From Chrysaora quinquecirrha (lineage: Eukaryota > Cnidaria > Scyphozoa > Semaeostomeae > Pelagiidae), in contig JACTAT010000029.1 in NCBI GenBank assembly GCA_014526335.1, positions 6,054,327-6,118,326 on the forward strand: 64,000 bases of DNA, given 5' to 3'. The position numbers were made by a program, and so were the translations under genes. How positions within the stretch are numbered: the stretch's first letter is position 1; every line of letters starts with the position of its first letter. Positions 58,650 to 64,000 of the stretch are shown here, piece after piece. The notes under the pieces are model-generated. The model was not told the DNA's origin and made no database searches. It saw nothing but the letters and a program-made list of their open reading frames with translations.

Positions 58650-61600
58650 CGGACTAAATACATATTTTAAGCTTCTGGGCCACCCAGATTTTTGACTCTG
58701 GTGGCCGTAATGGCGGATTTTCCGATTTAGCCCACCCGCCCATAGGTCAAATTTTTTTTTTCTTCAAACCCCAACATATTATATATCATTCGATTCCAAA
58801 TTTGATGCTGATCAAACTTTTATATAAGACTTGTATCTGAAAATCAAGCCATCTCGAGATATTGAGCACTTTTGTTCTAATAATTCGGGGTGGTGTAGCA
58901 ATTTTTCGAATTAGTTTTAACATCGGCTTTGAGAAACTACATGTTTAATGCATGAAATATTACCGCCTTTTTGAAGAATGGAATATATTTTATTTCTTTT
59001 CACTAAGATCCGTAGAAAATTCGAAGTTAAGCTGAATGTACCTAGTGACAAGTACTTGAAAAACTTTCCGTTAAACAAAATAAGTTTGCAAAGCCTCGTT
59101 GCCTATAAAGCCGTGGCTAAACGTGCAACATTTTGCTTGAAATGGCGACAGAACATGTTCAAAAATTTTTGCTGCGACTGCAAAAACTAAGGGTCGCACG
59201 TGTAGCCAAGAACTTATTTTCGAATAAAATGTTCTGCGACCTCAGAAATACAGTTGCGGAACATTGCTTTCTAGTTAACTTTTCGCGACTTGCTATTACT
59301 TGTCGCCAGTAATGTCGCAGTATGTAGCTGGGTTTTTTAATTGGCGATGCAACATATCGCATTGCTTTTTGTTGCCGCTTTTCCTGGAAATTTTCTAGGA
59401 CCCATTCTTCTTATAACGCAAAATGATTGTCGCAGATTTTCTGTCGCAGTATTAGCGTGTAGCCACCTCAGGATTTTTCATGACTGGACATTCTCAGGTT
59501 TGTGGTGTCACCATTTCACACAAAAAGTCCCACGTGTAGCCGCGGTTTAACCGGCTTTTCTCGACCAATACAGGCCACTCTCAATGCTTAGCCGGCTTTT
59601 TTCGAAAATAGAGGGCCAATGTGAATGCTTAGTCGCTTTTTCTCGACCAATAAGGGGCTGATGTATGCGTGGACTGTTTTCTCGACACAACACGGTAGGA
59701 CTCCATCCCTAGCAAGCGTTTTTCGACTCATACGGGCAAGCCTCGATGCATAGCAGTTGTTTTTTACCAATAGGGGCCATCCTTGATGCCTTGCCTTGCC
59801 TCGGACGATCATTTGTTTGAGTTCCTAAAAATCAATCAAAGCATTTCAAACAACCAAGCAGCATTTCATAAGTTCCACTCTACGATAACATCGCTTTTAA
59901 GCAGCACTGACTTCTGGTATGAAAACATTGATTGCCGCAATGTCAATCTCACTATTTTTATCAATGTGAAGATAGCATTCGATACTTTCGATCACGATAT
60001 ACAGTATTACTCAAAAAATTAGGTGCATATGGAATAAGAGGCAAAGCTGGAGATTAGCTTAAATCCTACCTGAATACCAGAAAATTGGTTTGCGCTCTGA
60101 ACTTAACGGTAAGAATTCAAAAGCCAAAGAAGTAACCTGTGGTATTCCTCAAGGTTCTTGTTTAGTCCCTCTTCTTTTCGTCATATGCCGACCACACAAG
60201 TATGACGATTGCATTGAATGATGCCGCGAAACTTTTTGTGGACGCACATCAAGAGCCTTCTAATCTCGCTGAGTGGACGAGGGCAAAAACTTAGACCCAA
60301 TCCCAGTAAAACTTAGTTCATGATCATAGGACATCTACACAAAACACTACGAAAAACTTAATTCAAGTCTCCACCTGTCAGAATTCCTTAAATTGAGTAA
60401 CTCTGATATTAAGAGTCGAAACGACTAAATCCCTCACAGTGACGGTGGATGAAAAATTAAACTGAGACGAACAGTTTCCGCGCGTCAAAGACAAAATGGG
60501 TGGTAGTCTAGCAGCTCTAATAAAACTGAATAATATCGTTCCACAATCCTTATAATTTAATATATATTATGCATTAATTGAGAGTCACCTACGTTACGCC
60601 AATGTTTTCTGGAGTAGTCTGTCAAATACAAAACTCGCTACTTTGCAACGTTTTCAAGATCGGGCGTATGCAATTATAGCAAATGCAACACAGTCAACTT
60701 ACTGGTTAAACGTATGAAATCTTTTCCCTTAGGATAGGAATGTCATGACATACAAGATCGTGAACATACTAAGCCCTGAAAGCATGTGGGATAAATAGCA
60801 ACCGAGATCTTTGTACTCGACCTACATTACGAGGCACTGCAAAGATCTCCAAATCCCTAGATATAAGATCGAGTATGCTTAAAAAAGGTTTTAACCACAC
60901 AGCTCTGAAGACTTGGAATGATACTCCCATAGAAATTTGTGGTCTCACAACATCAAATCGTTTCGCAAAAACAATTAAAAAAGTATCTTATGAGCAAAAC
61001 ACAGAAACAAACTCCCTGGAAGAACAGCATGATTAGGTTTATCAGTAAAGTAGGTAGCGATTATTCTTAAGGTCGTGTATTTTAGCTGAAAAGTTGTCTC
61101 TGTCTAAATGATATTAAATGGAATGAAAGGCTGGCCCGTGTGTGTCAACAAATTCCGGTCAAGAATCGAGGACGGCCCGTATGGGTCGAGAAAAGCTGGC
61201 CAGTCATAAAGGCTGGCCGTATGCGTCGAAAAATTCCGACTAAGCATCGAGATGGCCCGTATAACTTGAGGAATACAGGTTAGGTTAAGCAACAAGGTGG
61301 CTTCGAATACATCGAAAAAAGCTGGCCAATGGACGCGCGAAAAGCCGACTAAGCATCAGAGGCTTACATGTATGGGTCGAAAAACACTAGCTAGGGACCC
61401 AGTCATGCCAGAAAAGCCGACTAGGCATCGAGGCAAGCCGAAGCCCGTATGGGTCGAGAAACGCTGGCAAGGGATGGAGGCCTATCCGTGTATGTTGAGA
61501 AAAACCGGTTAGGCATCGAGGCTTGGCAAACTTATTTTGTTGAATGAAAAGTTTTTCAAGTACTTGTCAGTAGGTGCATGGCTACACGTGCGACCCTTAG

Positions 61601-62215
61601 TTTTTGCGGTCGCAGCAAAAATTTGTTCTGTCGCCATTTCAAGCAAAATGTTGCACGTGTAGCCACGGCTTTATAGGCAACGAGGCTTTGCAAACTTATT
61701 TTGTTTAACGGAAAGTTTTTCAAGTACTTGTCACTAGGTACATTCAGCTTAACTTCGAATTTTCTACGGATCTTAGTGAAAAGAAATAAAATATATTCCA
61801 TTCTTCAAAAAGGCGGTAATATTTCATGCATTAAACATGTAGTTTCTCAAAGCCGATGTTAAAACTAATTCGAAAAATTGCTACACCACCCCGAATTATT
61901 AGAACAAAAGTGCTCAATATCTCGAGATGGCTTGATTTTCAGATACAAGTCTTATATAAAAGTTTGATCAGCATCAAATTTGGAATCGAATGATATATAA
62001 TATGTTGGGGTTTGAAGAAAAAAAAATTTGACCTATGGGCGGGGGGGCTAAATCGGAAAATCCGCCATTACGGCCACCAGAGTCAAAAATCTGGGTGGCC
62101 CAGAAGCTTAAAATATTTCTGTCATCATAAGAAACAACCCAAACCGTATGAAAGTAGGACCAGAAGATGGATAAGATTTTATTTCTCTGATACCGGACTA
62201 TAAGGACCTTCTGAA
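58650..62215. mobile_element. Composite inverted-repeat element, right copy (inverted)
   Basis: Starting at 58650 it repeats the left copy in reverse orientation: X (58650-58950), Y (58960-59190), MITE (59190-59470), 'tcgatgc' repeats, dead RT (plus, 59783-60720), repeats (61110-61540), Y (61550-61790) and X (61800-62215). The 57430-57960 block and its partner at 58960-59490 are almost identical. The outer arms are more diverged. Confidence 0.75.
59783..60720 (+). pseudogene. Dead LINE reverse transcriptase in the right copy
   Basis: Broken frames include NQAAFHKFHSTITSLLSSTD and IFINVKIAFDTFDHDI (RT box A region), then a CGIPQGS block near 60130. It is the inverted counterpart of 56476-57300, with different disabling changes. 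No continuous frame remains. Confidence 0.7.
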
Positions 62216-62581
62216 CTAGGCTGGAGTTCCTTAAATCTTTAACAAAATACTGTAAAGTGGAAAAATCCTTCTTCCTTGTACGTTTTACCTTGTCGCGAAT
62301 AAGTTTGGATGCTAACTTACACACAACTTCACTTAAATTTTGGAGAGTTGAATTTTTAACAGTGTTAAAATTTCCGGACGATTAAATGTTTGGACTCCAA
62401 ATTTGTCCGAAAATTTAACAGTACAAAGGTGTTGGGAATTAGTACTATGAATGTAAATTGAGTTTTTATGTGGAAGTAGCTACGATGGGATGAGCAGGAT
62501 GGGAATATGTGTTGGATAAAGCGTCTGTTCTTGAAAAATAACTATTTTATTTTGCCATCCGAACCTCAATTGTTTCTTTCA

Positions 62582-62836
62582 GGCCGTGGCCAAACGATTA
62601 AACATTGTTGGGCAAACATTTGCAATTTGCTTCATGTTTAACCATTTGGCCACATAATCTAAATTTATTGTGCGATGCTCTGAAAAGCCTTAAAAACAAA
62701 AAGTCACTAGGAAAAAGATGTTTGACTAACGATGTTTTGTAACTTGCTTGCGACTAGCCAAACGGAACAACATTTTTTTGACAAGCAGACTTCAGATGTT
62801 TGACGAACAATGTTTGATCGTTTGGCCAGTGGCCTA
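62582..62836. repeat. MITE of the 'ggccaaacgattaaacattg' family
   Basis: 'ggccgtggccaaacgattaa' on the left is answered by 'tgtttgatcgtttggccag' on the right. It is one of the most complete copies of the family. Confidence 0.8.
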
Positions 62837-63940
62837 AATTCCTAAATTTTCAGCGAAGGGGTCCTTACAAAAATGTATTTTGCAGAACAAAGTAAATACA
62901 GTTTAGTAAACAGAAGGCCGAAACAGGTTCAAACAAGCTCAGCTCCTTATTTCGCCTTGTCAAGAAAATTTCTTGAATTACGACATGAAAAACGATTTTG
63001 CTCACAGCGCAAAGTCGTTTGTTAACATTGATACGCGCTGTGTACCAAATGGCTTGTCCAAATAACAAAAATGGCTATTTTGTGATCATTTAAAAACTTC
63101 GTGTTGTCACGTCAAATATCCGATTCAATTATTTGTTCTTCCTTACTTTTACTGAATCTTTTTGTAATACAGTTTGTACATCAAAACTTGTAATGCAATA
63201 CAAAGAAAACTTTGGGTCAAAGGCAGTCTTTCCCCTTCAGCTATTGGTTGAAAGAACAAAGAAATTGATTTGTTCAAATTAGAATGTCGTTTGAATAATG
63301 AATAATCACTGCGTTTTGCAGCCATAGAGATGCTTGCAGCAGCAGAACTTAAACAGGATTATTCTTGCCTTTTTCAGCCATTTATTTACTCGTCTCGTAA
63401 TTTAGAAGGAAAACAAGTGGGATACCAGTCTCATATTCGATTAAAAAATATCATTCGCGTTAGGTAACTAATTTCGTAGTGAGTTGACGCACATTGACTA
63501 TCCAAATCACAAAATAAGACAAAGAAAGTCCATTATAAGTCTTTTTCAAGTGGGAAACCAGTCTCTTATTCTATTCTAAAATATTATCCGCGTTAGGTAA
63601 CTAATTTTGTAGAGAGTTGACGCACATTCTGGCATTAAAAAATTTTGATTTAGAAGAAACTTCTAAGAAACTTTCAGTTCCAAAATTCTCCAAAAATTAA
63701 GAAACTTTGTGTACTAAAAAATCTTTGTTTCTAATAAAAAATAGAGTATCGTGGTTAGGGCTCGAGTTCGAGCCCCGAATTCACTGAGCTCCTTCACCGC
63801 GAATTAGCTAGAGCAAGCCTCAAATCTGAAGCACCATCGCCCTTTAATATGTTTTGCAAATTTTGTCCTAGATTAGAGTCCGACTATTTACGCAATTTGT
63901 TTCTTTTTCATAACAGACCTTTTCTCTTTTGTTGTTTTAG
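62837..63940. other. Intergenic region with a spaced direct repeat
   Basis: A block ending 'cgttaggtaactaattt' and 'gagttgacgcacatt' occurs at about 63416-63500 and again at about 63549-63630. A tRNA-like 'gctcgagttcgagccccg' near 63760 is probably a SINE remnant. No gene is seen until 63941. Confidence 0.4.
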
Positions 63941-64000
63941 GTCCATAATGTACCTTCCGCTGCTCTGCGCAGCAATTTTCTGCTTGATTCCTGCGTTTGA
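63941..64000 (+). CDS. First coding exon of an unidentified gene (signal peptide), cut by the window
   Basis: A strong acceptor (pyrimidine-rich tract ending TTTTAG at 63940) precedes an ATG at 63948. The frame then reads MYLPLLCAAIFCLIPAF to the edge. The hydrophobic stretch looks like a signal peptide of a secreted or membrane protein. The acceptor suggests a 5' untranslated exon upstream. Family cannot be told from 17 residues. Confidence 0.45.
   Translation, partial: VHNVPSAALRSNFLLDSCV

Larger units (their letters stand above)
55187..58650. mobile_element. Composite inverted-repeat element, left copy
   Basis: Outer block X (55187-55560) and block Y (55565-55800) return in reverse order at the inner end: Y at about 57740-57960 and X at about 58428-58645. 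So the element has long terminal inverted repeats of about 0.6 kb. Between them lie 'ggcatcgagg' repeats, a dead reverse transcriptase (minus) and a 'gtggctacacg' MITE. At 57985 a 440-base insert with 'cgctatctcgaac' phrases replaces part of the inner X block. Confidence 0.75.

Overview
The window is animal nuclear DNA: AT-rich, with short coding exons, phase-consistent GT-AG introns and a heavy load of transposon debris. The mix of families (vertebrate-like PBK, HNMT, SETD9 and SELENOP homologues, DIRS and Penelope retroelements, many fold-back MITEs, tRNA-derived SINEs) suits a cnidarian, most likely an anthozoan such as a stony coral. That assignment is inference. Gene models were built by hand from splice signals, reading phase and remembered family sequences.

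Layout. 1-2.3 kb: internal exons of a dienoyl-CoA isomerase (ECH1-like, minus), leaving by the left edge. 2.5-7.25 kb: a decayed DIRS element (minus). 7.5-11.5 kb: a complete LEPROT/VPS55-family gene (minus). 11.86-15.2 kb: a PBK/TOPK-like kinase (plus), divergent from LEPROT. 17.9-19.9 kb: a nearly intact LINE ORF (minus). 20.4-22.3 kb: a second LEPROT-like gene (minus) with the same five exon lengths but no recognisable last two exons. 24.3-27.4 kb: SETD9-like gene (minus). 28.6-40.5 kb: a 12-exon DIMT1 rRNA dimethyladenosine transferase (minus), with a one-exon histamine N-methyltransferase-like gene on the opposite strand inside intron 4. 42.4-46.5 kb: CLCC1-like ER membrane protein (minus). 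48.1-51.2 kb: a selenoprotein P-like gene (plus). 55.2-62.2 kb: a roughly 7 kb inverted arrangement of two repeat elements carrying dead reverse transcriptase. At 63.94 kb a new plus-strand gene begins and leaves the window.

The most notable item is the selenoprotein P-like gene. Its N-terminal thioredoxin-like domain has Cys-x-x-Cys where vertebrate SELENOP has Sec-x-x-Cys. A later exon has four TGA-TGC (Sec-Cys) pairs in one frame, 9, 8 and 7 codons apart, with no TAA or TAG in that frame. The conserved genes are unrelated housekeeping or signalling functions and form no operon-like system. Their introns act as landing sites for mobile DNA.
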